From the NCBI RefSeq assembly GCF_004328665.1, contig NZ_CP019771.1, forward strand, positions 372,001 to 436,000: a DNA stretch of 64,000 nt. The letters are read 5' to 3'. Below the pieces are notes generated by a model. The model was not told the DNA's origin, ran no database searches, and saw only the letters and a list, made by a program, of their open reading frames with translations. Origin of the DNA: Pseudoalteromonas sp. DL-6. GTDB lineage: Bacteria; Pseudomonadota; Gammaproteobacteria; Enterobacterales; Alteromonadaceae. Both the position numbers and the translations under genes were made by a program. Of the stretch, positions 17,567 through 25,719 are shown one piece after another; positions within the stretch are counted from its first letter, which is position 1; each line of letters opens with the position of its first letter.

Positions 17567-17825
17567 TGTTATTAACCCTTCAAAACGACTTTTATGCCTA
17601 TTAAATTTAAAATAAAAAGTGCCTAAATAATTATGATAACTTAAGCCATTAATACATTTACTTATACCCTAGCATATCGTTTTTATATTCAATACGTAAC
17701 TATCACGGGGTTATTTAAATTTAGCCATTACGATATCTAAAAAACAAATTAAAACAGCGCTTTTATAAATGGTAAAAAGTTGTCATTATGGGTAAAAAGT
17801 AAAGCAATAAGGGAGTTTAACTAAA

Positions 17826-18686
17826 ATGGGTCATGGTCACTCACACAGTCACGTTGATGATAACCAAAGTGATAAACAGCTCACCCTTGCCGTATTTATA
17901 AATGTTTTACTGACTGCAGTGCAAGTTGTTGGTGGCGTATTTTCTGGCAGCCTTTCATTAATTGCCGATGCATTACATAACCTAAGTGATGCGGCTTCTA
18001 TTTTTATTGCCCTCGTTGCCCGAAAAATTGGCAATAAACAGGCTGATACAACCCATCATTTTGGCTATAAACGCGCAGAGATACTAGCAACCCTTTTTAA
18101 TAGCACTACGTTAATAGTGATCGGTGGTTATTTAATTTTTGAAGCCATAAATAGTTATTTAAACCCCCAACCTATCAATGGCTGGATCATTGTATGGGTT
18201 GCCGCAGTGGCGCTACTCGTTGATTTAGTCACTGCGTTATTAACCTTTAAAGCCGGCGCTAAAAACAACATGAATATAAAGGCGGCGTTTATTCATAATG
18301 TGTCTGATGCAATGGCATCAATAGTCGTTATTATTGCCGGTACTTTAATCATTTTATACCAGTGGTATGTAGTTGATTTAATAGCGACCATTTTAATATC
18401 ACTGTACGTTATTTATCATGGTGTATTATTACTTAAAGCCAGCTGCAGCATTTTAATGCAGGCAGCCCCCATTGGTTTTGATCAGCAACTTATAAGCAAA
18501 AAATTACTACAACAGTTTGCTATTACGCAAATAAAATCAATAAAAGCGTGGCAACTGGACGATACTACCACTCACTGTGAAATTGTGATGCAAACAGATA
18601 CCCCTATTGAGCTTAATGCCATAAAACACTATTTACATGATGAATTTGCAATTGAACACTGCGTAATTGAGTGTTGTTCACCTTAG
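17826..18686 (+). CDS. Cation diffusion facilitator metal exporter (ZitB/CzcD-like)
   Basis: A 286-residue inner-membrane protein with six helices, a histidine-rich start (GHGHSHSH) and both transmembrane metal motifs intact: HxxxD in ADALHNLSDA and HxxxD in HNVSDA. This is the classic zinc-type site. It should export Zn2+ (possibly Cd2+ or Co2+) using proton antiport. AGGGAG precedes the ATG. It stands alone. Compare the second CDF gene at 39206, which has an altered site. Confidence 0.92.
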   Translation: MGHGHSHSHVDDNQSDKQLTLAVFINVLLTAVQVVGGVFSGSLSLIADALHNLSDAASIFIALVARKIGNKQADTTHHFGYKRAEILATLFNSTTLIVIGGYLIFEAINSYLNPQPINGWIIVWVAAVALLVDLVTALLTFKAGAKNNMNIKAAFIHNVSDAMASIVVIIAGTLIILYQWYVVDLIATILISLYVIYHGVLLLKASCSILMQAAPIGFDQQLISKKLLQQFAITQIKSIKAWQLDDTTTHCEIVMQTDTPIELNAIKHYLHDEFAIEHCVIECCSP

Positions 18687-18855
18687 TTTGATTATACAAA
18701 GTACTTTGTAATTAAAACTGAACACATCTTTATTTTTATGCCTTGTGCAACAAAACGCAGAAGGCCTGCTAACAATAATCAACTGCCGTTACGAGCATCT
18801 ATTTTTAACGCAACGTTATATCTGACCCCCTATAGCTTGCAATAGCATGCATGCA

Positions 18856-18907
18856 AATAAAAACAATTATCATTAACCTTGCGTTTACTTTAAATTACTC
18901 TTAATAT
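18856..18907 (+). promoter_or_regulatory. Fur-like box and sigma-70 promoter of the siderophore receptor
   Basis: A 19-base stretch at 18856-18874 (AATAAAAACAATTATCATT) matches 12 of 19 positions of the Fur consensus. It lies directly ahead of a good promoter: -35 TTGCGT at 18879-18884, 17-base spacer, -10 TAATAT at 18902-18907. The arrangement fits iron repression of the receptor gene downstream. Confidence 0.6.
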
Positions 18908-18954
18908 TGCGCCCATCATTAATACAACTAAAACCATTCAAACGAAGGACCCGC

Positions 18955-21093
18955 ATGTTTAAAACATCTCTGAGCTTAATAGCATTAATAGTCAGTGGCG
19001 CCAGTATTGCAGACGAATCAACGATCCAAAGAAATTTAAATCAAACAGAAATGGAGCACGTTATTGTTTCGGGTAGTCGTGTTTTTGAAAGTATTGATGA
19101 AGTCCCTGCTTCCATAACTATTATTAGTCAAAAGCAAATAGAAGCGCATTTAAAAGTTAATCCAGAATTACAAAGCCTTTTAGCACAAATGGTTCCCGGC
19201 CTTGCTCCAGATACTGGAAGCTCAAGTAATTCAGGACAAACTTTACGCGGGCGTGCCCCACTGCTCATGATTGATGGCGTGCCACAGTCAACGCCACTGC
19301 GTAACGGATCATTAGGGGTAAAAACCTTAGATCCAAGCGCAATAGGTCGAATAGAAGTCATAAAAGGAGCAACGTCAATTTATGGTAACGGCGCATCAGG
19401 CGGAATTATTAACTATATTACCAAGCAAGCACAAAGCGATGGCCAAACCCAAGGTGAAATAAGCTTATCGAGTCGTTTTAGTGCGGTAAAACTTGAAGAA
19501 AGCGCAGGCGCAAGGTTATCTGCAGCATTGAATGGTCGTGCCGATAAGTTTAGCTACTTAGTAACTGCAAGCTATGAAGAAAACGGTGTACAACGCGATT
19601 CGCAAGGCGATGTTCTCGGTTTACAATATGGTTTATCTGATGCCGTTACACAAAATTACTTCACTAAGCTTGGCTATGACTTTGATGATGAAAAGCAACT
19701 CCAATTTAGTTATAACTACTTCAGTTCACAACAAAAAACCGACTTAGGCGATGTTGTTGGTGATATGAGCCTAGGAGAAAAAACCTACGCCATTCATGTA
19801 CCGTCAGAATTACAAAAGCAAGGTAAACCACAAGGGCCAGAAGGCAACGAAAATATAACCTTAAAATACACCGACTACGCACTGCTTGAAAACACACAAA
19901 TGACGTTAGACCTCTATACGCAAGATATAGAAAATGTGTTTTTCTTCTCTCCAAACCTTGCCAATCCGGATGAGAATTATCAAGGTGGTCAATCAGTTAT
20001 AAGTTCAGAAAAAAAAGGCGCCAGAGCAACTTTTAATACCCAGGTAGACTTTGACTCAGTTGAAGCGTCATTCATTTACGGAATTGATGCGTTAAATGAT
20101 GTAACTGCACAACCGCTGGTTGATGGGCGTGTTTGGGTGCCAGAAATGGACATGAAAAGTGTCGCGGGCTTTTTACAAACTAAGTGGGTTATTGCTAATG
20201 ACTTAATAATAAAGGCCGGTGTACGCAAAGAAAATATCGACCTTAGCGTAGATGATTATCGAACGCTTAAATTATGTAAAACGGCCACGCAATGCTCTGT
20301 GCCAATTAGCGTAAAAGGCGACACGGTTGATTACAATGCTACGACCTATAACGTGGGCATTAAATACAATCTAGATGAAAAATTCAGCCCCTTTTTAAAC
20401 TACTCACAGGGATCTGATATATCAGATATTGGCCGCCTACTTCGCTCTGCCACAGTAAATGATATAGGCCTTATTCAAACTCAAGCTTCAATTATCGATA
20501 ATTATGAAATTGGTTTTAATTCTCAATTTGATGCAGTTCGTTTAGAAGTCGCAGCATATCGAAGCACCTCTGAGCTTGGTACTACAAACAAATTTAATGA
20601 AGTAACCGGTGTTTATGAACCGGTTAGAGCACCTCAAGAAATTTGGGGTTATGAAGCCTTAGTAGACTACACCATAAGCCCATCTCTTAAATTACTGGCA
20701 ACGTATAGTTATGTAGAAGGTAAAAATACTGAAGCCGATATATATTTAGGCTCTAAGCAAATCAGCCCACCAAAAGCCACAGCCAATCTTAACTGGCAAC
20801 CTACGGACACCCTGTCATTAACATTAAGTTACTTGTATGTGGGTGATAGAAAGCGCTTTGAGCCTAATGATAATGGTAAATATGTTGGCGATCAGGGACC
20901 TGTCGATAACTACACTGTGTTTAATTTAAGTGGTCAGTATCAGTTCGCAGACAACTGGAAAAGTTTTATCGGGATAGAAAACCTATTTAACCAAGACTAC
21001 TTCCCTGCCCGTGCGCAATCTTACACCTATGGTGGATACAACATTAAAGGTTTAGGTACAACGGCCACAGTGGGTGTTACTTATCAATTTTGA
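18955..21093 (+). CDS. TonB-dependent siderophore receptor
   Basis: A receptor of 712 residues when started at the ATG at 18955, which has GAAGGA upstream and begins a signal peptide (FKTSLSLIALIVSGASIAD); a TTG 48 bp upstream would add a non-signal-like tail. The plug (about 40-160) contains TonB-box-like EHVIVSG and IEVIKGATSIYGNGASGGIINY in part; the barrel ends in the usual C-terminal aromatic (GVTYQF). The siderophore type cannot be assigned. A Fur-like box over the promoter and adjoining bacterioferritin genes support a role in iron uptake. Confidence 0.9.
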   Translation: MFKTSLSLIALIVSGASIADESTIQRNLNQTEMEHVIVSGSRVFESIDEVPASITIISQKQIEAHLKVNPELQSLLAQMVPGLAPDTGSSSNSGQTLRGRAPLLMIDGVPQSTPLRNGSLGVKTLDPSAIGRIEVIKGATSIYGNGASGGIINYITKQAQSDGQTQGEISLSSRFSAVKLEESAGARLSAALNGRADKFSYLVTASYEENGVQRDSQGDVLGLQYGLSDAVTQNYFTKLGYDFDDEKQLQFSYNYFSSQQKTDLGDVVGDMSLGEKTYAIHVPSELQKQGKPQGPEGNENITLKYTDYALLENTQMTLDLYTQDIENVFFFSPNLANPDENYQGGQSVISSEKKGARATFNTQVDFDSVEASFIYGIDALNDVTAQPLVDGRVWVPEMDMKSVAGFLQTKWVIANDLIIKAGVRKENIDLSVDDYRTLKLCKTATQCSVPISVKGDTVDYNATTYNVGIKYNLDEKFSPFLNYSQGSDISDIGRLLRSATVNDIGLIQTQASIIDNYEIGFNSQFDAVRLEVAAYRSTSELGTTNKFNEVTGVYEPVRAPQEIWGYEALVDYTISPSLKLLATYSYVEGKNTEADIYLGSKQISPPKATANLNWQPTDTLSLTLSYLYVGDRKRFEPNDNGKYVGDQGPVDNYTVFNLSGQYQFADNWKSFIGIENLFNQDYFPARAQSYTYGGYNIKGLGTTATVGVTYQF

Positions 21094-21100
21094 TCACTTA

Positions 21101-21129
21101 CGCGTTCATACTTTTACGGTATGAACGCG
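21101..21129 (+). terminator. Hairpin after the siderophore receptor gene
   Basis: A perfect 11-bp stem (CGCGTTCATAC / GTATGAACGCG) with a 7-base loop starts 8 bp after the stop. There is no T-run, so it is a weak or factor-assisted terminator or a 3'-end stabiliser. Confidence 0.55.
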
Positions 21130-21313
21130 CTTATACCCTCAACTAACTTGCTGATCTAAAATACAAATAACAACCTGTCCGTTTATTAACCAGCAATGCA
21201 AACTTAAACGAGAATCAAACTCAATATTAACCATATGATTTATAAGTAAATTACTTGCAATTCTGTGCCTATATACTAGACTAGCCACAATTAGAATTTT
21301 TAGGATAAGCGCT

Positions 21314-21787
21314 ATGAAAGGTAATCAAAAAGTAATCGACGCCTTCAATACATTGTTAGCTAACGAATTAGCTGCTATTGACCAGTATTTTATTCATTCT
21401 CGTATGTACGACGATTGGGGCTTAAACAAACTTTATGAGCGTCTTAACCATGAAATGGAAGAAGAAAAAGACCACGCTGACTGGCTAATTAAGCGTATTC
21501 TTTTTTTAGAAGGCGTACCAAACATGACCAAACGTCGTGACCTGCTAATTGGTGACGATGTAAAAAGCATGATGCAAAACGACTTAACCTTAGAACTTGA
21601 AGTGGTTGAGTGTGTTAAAGACGTTATTGCTATCTGTGAACAACAGCAAGATTATCAATCTCGTGAAATTCTAGAAAAGCTATTATTTGATACCGAAGAA
21701 GATCACGTCTACTGGTTAGAGCAACAACTGGGTCTGATTGACAAAATTGGCACTCAAAACTATCACCAAGCTCAAATGGGCGAATAA
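21314..21787 (+). CDS. bfr: Bacterioferritin, ferroxidase-type subunit (haem ligand lost)
   Basis: A 157-residue four-helix ferritin. All diiron ferroxidase ligands are present: Glu18, Glu51, His54, Glu94, and the Glu128/His131 pair equivalent to E. coli Glu127/His130. The haem-binding methionine of E. coli Bfr (Met52) is replaced by Lys52. It oxidises Fe2+ to Fe3+ and stores it in a 24-subunit shell. The next gene, 11 bp downstream, is a second bacterioferritin with the opposite pattern, so the two probably form a mixed shell. Confidence 0.93.
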   Translation: MKGNQKVIDAFNTLLANELAAIDQYFIHSRMYDDWGLNKLYERLNHEMEEEKDHADWLIKRILFLEGVPNMTKRRDLLIGDDVKSMMQNDLTLELEVVECVKDVIAICEQQQDYQSREILEKLLFDTEEDHVYWLEQQLGLIDKIGTQNYHQAQMGE

Positions 21788-21798
21788 GGACTTACATT

Positions 21799-22263
21799 AT
21801 GAAAGGCGATAAAGACGTTATTGCAGCACTAAATAAAGTACTTGCTAATGAGCTTGTGGGTATTAACCAATACTTTTTACATGCACGCATGTTTAAAGAT
21901 TTTGGTTTTAGTAAACTAGACAAAGCTGATTACAAAGTATCGATACAAAAAATGAAAAACGCCGACCGTTTAATTGAGCGTATTTTATTTTTAGAAGGCC
22001 TGCCTAACCTTCAAGATTTAGGACGCTTACGCATTGGTGAAAACAGCGAAGAAATGATTGCCGCTAACATGAGCTTTGAACTTGATACAGTAGATGAGCT
22101 ACGTGCTGCGATTAAACTAGCTGAAAGTAAAAAAGATTACATTAGTCGTGAAGCGCTCGATAACATTTTAAATGAGCAAGAAGAGCAAATTGATTGGCTA
22201 GAAACACAGCAACTACTGATCAAAAACACTGGGCTTGAAAACTACTTACAATCGCAACTGTAA
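21799..22263 (+). CDS. bfr: Bacterioferritin, haem-binding-type subunit (ferroxidase site lost)
   Basis: A 154-residue bacterioferritin that keeps the haem ligand Met52 but has lost the ferroxidase site: Glu51 is Lys, His54 is Asn, and the C-terminal His is missing (QEEQIDW), while Glu18 and Glu94 remain. It is overall closer to E. coli Bfr (ERILFLEGLPNLQDLG) than its neighbour. Paired haem-type and ferroxidase-type subunits are known in Neisseria and Pseudomonas. Haem would carry electrons for iron release, with Bfd (encoded nearby) as the donor. Confidence 0.93.
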   Translation: MKGDKDVIAALNKVLANELVGINQYFLHARMFKDFGFSKLDKADYKVSIQKMKNADRLIERILFLEGLPNLQDLGRLRIGENSEEMIAANMSFELDTVDELRAAIKLAESKKDYISREALDNILNEQEEQIDWLETQQLLIKNTGLENYLQSQL

Positions 22264-22280
22264 ATTAAAGTTATAAATAC

Positions 22281-22308
22281 AAAAAAAGCAGCTAAGGCTG
22301 CTTTTTTT
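22281..22308 (+). terminator. Bidirectional terminator between bfr and bfd
   Basis: A-rich start, AGCAGC / GCTGCT stem extended by A-T pairs, and a run of seven T residues; the A-run and T-run on opposite sides let it serve both convergent units. Confidence 0.9.
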
Positions 22309-22369
22309 ATGTTTAATTTTTAAATGTTATACCAATTCGTTTAGGTAGGCCTATTTATGTAGATTACTA

Positions 22370-22564
22370 TTAAGCCACTTGATCGGTTATATCTGCAATT
22401 TGAATCAGTTTACGATTGAGGATCTTTTTAGTACAACAACAACACTTACCGCATTGGCTGCCCACTTTAAGCTCTTTAGTTAGCTCGCGCATGGTAGTAG
22501 CACCATCGTCGATGGTTTGCTCAATTTTTTTATCGGTCACACCGTGACAAAGACAAACATACAT
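22370..22564 (-). CDS. bfd: Bacterioferritin-associated ferredoxin
   Basis: A 64-residue [2Fe-2S] protein matching E. coli Bfd (64). Its cluster cysteines are Cys4 and Cys6 (YVCLCHGVTDKKI) and the QCGKC pair. Two further cysteines follow directly (CGKCCCC), which is unusual. Bfd gives electrons to bacterioferritin haem to release stored iron. The start is the ATG at 22564, as in E. coli. It faces the bfr pair convergently and has its own Fur-like promoter. Confidence 0.93.
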   Translation of the reverse strand: MYVCLCHGVTDKKIEQTIDDGATTMRELTKELKVGSQCGKCCCCTKKILNRKLIQIADITDQVA

Positions 22565-22600
22565 GAATACAAACAACTCTCAATTTCATTTAGTGGGTTT

Positions 22601-22629
22601 ATATTAATCTAAACGAAAATAGTTATCAA
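22601..22629 (-). promoter_or_regulatory. bfd promoter with overlapping Fur-like box
   Basis: On the minus strand: -35 TTGATA (22629-22624), 17-base spacer, -10 TAATAT (22606-22601), 37 bp before the bfd ATG. The box TGATAACTATTTTCG (22628-22614) matches 11 of 14 defined positions of the 7-1-7 Fur consensus and covers the -35 element, so Fe-Fur should block transcription when iron is plentiful. Confidence 0.65.
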
Positions 22630-22676
22630 TTGGTTTTTGATCAAAAATTAAATTTTTTGCATTTTTTGGCCAGCGC

Positions 22677-22749
22677 CACTTAAATTGAGAATTCGCGGCA
22701 GCTTGAGAATTGTTTGAATTTCATTCGAGGTATGGCACTTAAATTGAGA
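22677..22749. repeat. Two direct copies of a 14-bp repeat between bfd and the cassette array
   Basis: CACTTAAATTGAGA occurs at 22677-22690 and 22736-22749, each preceded by C or G in GC(C/G)-type context, with a partial TTGAGAATT copy between them. Closely spaced repeats of this kind resemble the multiple terminal repeats at ends of IS21-type elements, but no transposase is present. The rest of 22629-22905 shows no gene I can support. Confidence 0.45.
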
Positions 22750-22905
22750 TTTATTAATTAGAGTTCACCTTAAATCTAAGTAAGATTAGGTTTAGGTAAA
22801 TATTTGAATAGTTGCAAATTAATTACATTGAGGCTTTAGAAACCTTAATGTATGAATATAGAATTAGTGAGTGGGCTATTTCCGGTTTGTGCCATTTGCA
22901 GACAG

Positions 22906-22989
22906 TGGTAACGCTTGCAGCACGCGCGCCCACGAAATGGAGCCGGAGGCGCAATGCAGTGGGAGTCGCCGTGCCTGCACTTGTTATGC
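22906..22989 (-). repeat. attC site of the HIT cassette (last in the array)
   Basis: The minus strand reads GCATAAC (R'' core, 22989-22983) and ends with GTTACCA (core-like, degenerate, near 22906). The inner boxes pair: TAACGCTTGCAGCACGCG against the reverse complement TAACAAGTGCAGGCACGG. The HIT stop codon lies inside the R'' core. The R' core departs from GTTRRRY, which fits a decayed or terminal site. Confidence 0.65.
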
Positions 22990-23418
22990 ATGTGGACTTT
23001 CTAATTGTGAAATGATTAACGCAGCTATCTCTTTAAGCTTCCCAACCTCTTCAAACTGCACGCCATGGTCTTTTATCACCAACAAAGGTCCTGGAAAAAC
23101 ATGAAAATGAAAATGCCCCACAGTTTGACCGGCAGAAGAGCCATTGTGCTGGAATATGGTTGACCCAGTCACCCCCATAGCGCGCTCGAGAGCTTTACCT
23201 ATTTTCTGAACGGTTAGCATGCATGCTTGAGCAGCTTCTGCAGACAGATCGTAAATTGTGACCGCTTGTTCCTTGGGTACTACTAATACGTGACCATCCT
23301 TCTGCGGCATTATATCCATGAATGCGAGCGTTAAATCATCCTCATAGACCTTTACACAGGGGGCCTCTCCAGCAATAATCTTCGCGAAAGTATTACTATT
23401 GTCGTAGATTGGGTTCAC
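22984..23418 (-). CDS. HIT-family hydrolase (cassette 7)
   Basis: A 144-residue histidine-triad protein with the catalytic motif HFHFHVFP and the usual start NPIYDNSNTFAKII. HIT proteins of this branch cleave nucleoside phosphoramidates or dinucleotides. I chose the GTG at 23418 because GGAG lies six bases upstream and because the longer ATG form starts inside the attC core; family members begin at this NPIYDN. The stop codon overlaps the attC core. Its partner substrate is unknown. Confidence 0.85.
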   Translation of the reverse strand: MNPIYDNSNTFAKIIAGEAPCVKVYEDDLTLAFMDIMPQKDGHVLVVPKEQAVTIYDLSAEAAQACMLTVQKIGKALERAMGVTGSTIFQHNGSSAGQTVGHFHFHVFPGPLLVIKDHGVQFEEVGKLKEIAALIISQLESPHA

Positions 23419-23441
23419 TGATTTCTCCAGCTTACGGAAAT

Positions 23442-23535
23442 GCATAACGCCAAGGTAAGCGGAAAAATACAGTTAGGCTAAACTGCGCGAAGCGCGAGCC
23501 AACTGTAAGTTTTCCGTTTAAGCGCCTTGTTATGT
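23442..23535 (-). repeat. attC site of the NTF2-like cassette
   Basis: Cores ACATAAC (23535-23529, minus strand) and GTTATGC (23448-23442) flank 80 bases. The two halves align well: CATAACAAGGCGCTTAAACG against CATAACGCCAAGGTAAGCGG, with a GCGC-GAA-GCGC hairpin at the centre. This is the best-preserved attC of the array. Confidence 0.85.
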
Positions 23536-23538
23536 GAA

Positions 23539-24006
23539 TTATTTACCGTACCTGCGAATTACTGATACTTTACCATTTTCTAACTCAAGAACATCTAGTA
23601 CCACTTTGTTATAGCTAAACTCTGAGCCGTCTGAACGTAAGCCTGTAGCGGAGAAAGTATGTTTAAGTGCTATGGAATTATAACCAACAATATACTCAAG
23701 AATTTTTGCTTTATAATCGGTATGAACACCTAAATATCGAGACATACCTTCACGCATTAATTTTTTACCATCAGGCTCTCTTGAGTCATCTGGCGCATTA
23801 GGAAAATGTTGATTACCAACATCATCAGTTAAGAATGACAAGTAAATCTCTAAGTCTTCTTTAGATGCTCCTGGTTGTTGTGTATTAGTCATTGCTTGAT
23901 GGTATTGCTTAACAAAATTCTCATAATCAAATTTATCATCACTCGCAAAAGCAATGGTTGAAATTAGAGAGATTGAAATAGCTAGAATTGAAATATATTT
24001 GTTCAT
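23539..24006 (-). CDS. Secreted NTF2/SnoaL-like protein (cassette 6)
   Basis: A 155-residue protein with a signal peptide (KYISILAISISLISTIAFAS) followed by an about 130-residue NTF2/SnoaL-like fold, suggested by the YLSFLTDDVGNQHFPN and FSYNKVVLDVLELENGKV segments. Such domains include polyketide cyclases, limonene epoxide hydrolases and small binding proteins, so no reaction can be assigned. AAGGAG sits six bases before the ATG. The stop lies three bases from the attC core. Confidence 0.75.
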   Translation of the reverse strand: MNKYISILAISISLISTIAFASDDKFDYENFVKQYHQAMTNTQQPGASKEDLEIYLSFLTDDVGNQHFPNAPDDSREPDGKKLMREGMSRYLGVHTDYKAKILEYIVGYNSIALKHTFSATGLRSDGSEFSYNKVVLDVLELENGKVSVIRRYGK

Positions 24007-24029
24007 TGGTACTCCTTACCGTGAGATTC

Positions 24030-24089
24030 ACATAACGCTAAGCTAAGCGGCGCAGCTTGCTGCGTCCTTGCTTGAGCGCCTTGTTATAC
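24030..24089 (-). repeat. attC site of the SIR2 cassette
   Basis: A compact 60-bp site. Minus-strand cores are GTATAAC (24089-24083) and GTTATGT (24036-24030); inner boxes AAGGCGCTCAAGC and GCTAAGC pair, and CGCAG-CTTG-CTGCG forms the tip. Confidence 0.85.
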
Positions 24090-25394
24090 CTAGTTACGGT
24101 TCACTACTTGCAATGCATCTGGCCAAGCTGTATTCGCTACAATATGGTATCTTATCATTACTCTGTTTGAAGCGATGATTCCCGACCAACGCAAGTTCCA
24201 CGAGTTATAGGCATGCCAAGAATAGCCAATGTAGAGCTCTTTCCTCATTGTGTTCATGGACCTTAACACTGCTTCTAAGAAGATCTTTTCTATTGAAGTA
24301 CCTTTTATATCCAATATACTCGCAAGATAAATCAACCACCTTGCAATATGTTCATATTGCTCCCAAGCATTGTTCTCCGTAGTTAACTCAGTTTTAAACT
24401 CAATTATTTGACCTAGAGCTTTTACAACTCTTTTATCATCAATGCTTAAGCCGATTGCCGCTATAGAAGCAACTATTTCATAGAATGTATTCTCAATCCT
24501 TAAGAAGTCTTTGGTAAAATGGTGGCCTCCATTAACCACCTTTCTAATATTTTCAACGGACGACTCGGTACATTTTTCAGCATTTGGAATTTCAGAGTTT
24601 AGCCTTCTAAAGAAATCATGGCTTTCGGTTTCGTCAATTACTCGGATCCCATAGCAATGTGCATAATAGTCTTTAACAGGTTGATCTACTTTTGATCTAG
24701 ACACCAAAAATATATTAGAGCCGATAACATGGTTTTTTGAAAAACCCTTATAGTCACTGATTATAGATTTCAGGTTTGTATCACCAAGAGAGTAACCTAA
24801 AATCACTACCGTATTTTCATGTAAAACAGTGCTCAGTTTTCTAGAAAAGTACGACTCCCCATTAATAAATTTGAAATAATCATCAGAAGTGACGACCATA
24901 TTTTCTGGAGAATCGACTGAACCATGAACGTGATAAACTTTAACTCTCGCAGATGATCTGGGAATTGGAAGCCCTGGGGTTAAAGAATGACATTCATCAA
25001 TGCCCACAATTTTCTCAACAAGCTTGTCGTAGTTGGTAGTTACAACACGACATGCTTTTTTTGATAAGAATTCCTCGATCGGAGAATTGTCGCCAGCTAG
25101 CTCAACTGAACTAATTTCTTTCGCGATTTCCTCATGAATACTTTTGCCTTCTTTTTGCAGCTCGATAGCAATTACTTGAGCTGCCTCCTCCATCCCTAGT
25201 GTATTTTTGCCACCTTTAGGAAATAGACTTTCCTTTAAAGAAGCCCCTTCTTTTAAAAGGTCACACATTGACTCCAAAAGACCTTGCCAACTTGGTGCCT
25301 GACTATCCGAGACAGACATGGAAAATCCCGTTCCAGTGAATAAACACAGCCGATTTGAAGTAGCTGCGTAAGCGATTTCAAAGTATTCGCTCAA
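24090..25394 (-). CDS. SIR2-domain protein, candidate anti-phage NADase (cassette 5)
   Basis: A 434-residue protein. Residues 10-275 form a SIR2_2-type fold with NAD-pocket motifs FTGTGFS (about 19-25), TTNYD (Asn121), HVHG (catalytic-type His157) and ILGYSLGDTN. Asn and His at this spacing match the NADase residues of defence proteins such as ThsA (Asn112/His152) and DSR2. The C-terminal 150 residues are helical and unrecognised. The start is TTG with AAGGAG six bases upstream, so expression may be kept low. Known SIR2 effectors deplete NAD+ on phage infection. No TIR, HerA or Argonaute partner is adjacent, so a stand-alone role is inferred. Confidence 0.85.
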   Translation of the reverse strand: MSEYFEIAYAATSNRLCLFTGTGFSMSVSDSQAPSWQGLLESMCDLLKEGASLKESLFPKGGKNTLGMEEAAQVIAIELQKEGKSIHEEIAKEISSVELAGDNSPIEEFLSKKACRVVTTNYDKLVEKIVGIDECHSLTPGLPIPRSSARVKVYHVHGSVDSPENMVVTSDDYFKFINGESYFSRKLSTVLHENTVVILGYSLGDTNLKSIISDYKGFSKNHVIGSNIFLVSRSKVDQPVKDYYAHCYGIRVIDETESHDFFRRLNSEIPNAEKCTESSVENIRKVVNGGHHFTKDFLRIENTFYEIVASIAAIGLSIDDKRVVKALGQIIEFKTELTTENNAWEQYEHIARWLIYLASILDIKGTSIEKIFLEAVLRSMNTMRKELYIGYSWHAYNSWNLRWSGIIASNRVMIRYHIVANTAWPDALQVVNRN

Positions 25395-25410
25395 TTCTTA
25401 CTCCTTAAAG

Positions 25411-25719
25411 GTATAACAATTTAATAGTGCGCTCATCGCGCATATTTCTGCCGACTTAACGCTCATTTATCTATTTTATATAGTTTTAACAAATTACCTA
25501 AGGTATTACTATCACTAAGTTTTCTCAAACTTTAAAGTAAAGTTAAATAGAATAATATGCGCGCGTCGCTCATTTTCATGAATATATGCGCAAAGAACCG
25601 TTTGACGACTCAATTGACTATTATATTTATCCAATCTCAATGACTAGTTTTCGCTCTAAGCCGAACTTTGCAAAAGTGCCATGAGCGGACAGTTTTAGAA
25701 AATTAATTGCTTGTATCCA
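25411..25719. other. Long non-coding junction with only one attC core
   Basis: GTATAAC at 25411-25417 is the only attC-like core next to the SIR2 ribosome site. The following 300 bp hold no gene. CGCGCATATT (near 25438) and AATATGCGCG (near 25553) are an inverted pair flanked by GCGCTCAT-like copies, and a GTTAAAT (25542-25548) could be a distal core. A degraded long attC or an ORF-less cassette would both fit. Confidence 0.45.

Noticed and set aside
17849..18034. Minus-strand ORF inside the CDF gene
   Set aside because: It is antisense to a well-supported gene with no family or ribosome site.
22812..23104. Two short plus-strand ORFs over the last attC and HIT gene
   Set aside because: They run across the attC site and antisense to the HIT gene and have no ribosome site or family.
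24090..25394. SIR2 gene as part of a Thoeris system
   Set aside because: No TIR-domain ThsB gene and no SLOG domain in the protein; only the NAD-pocket residues are shared.
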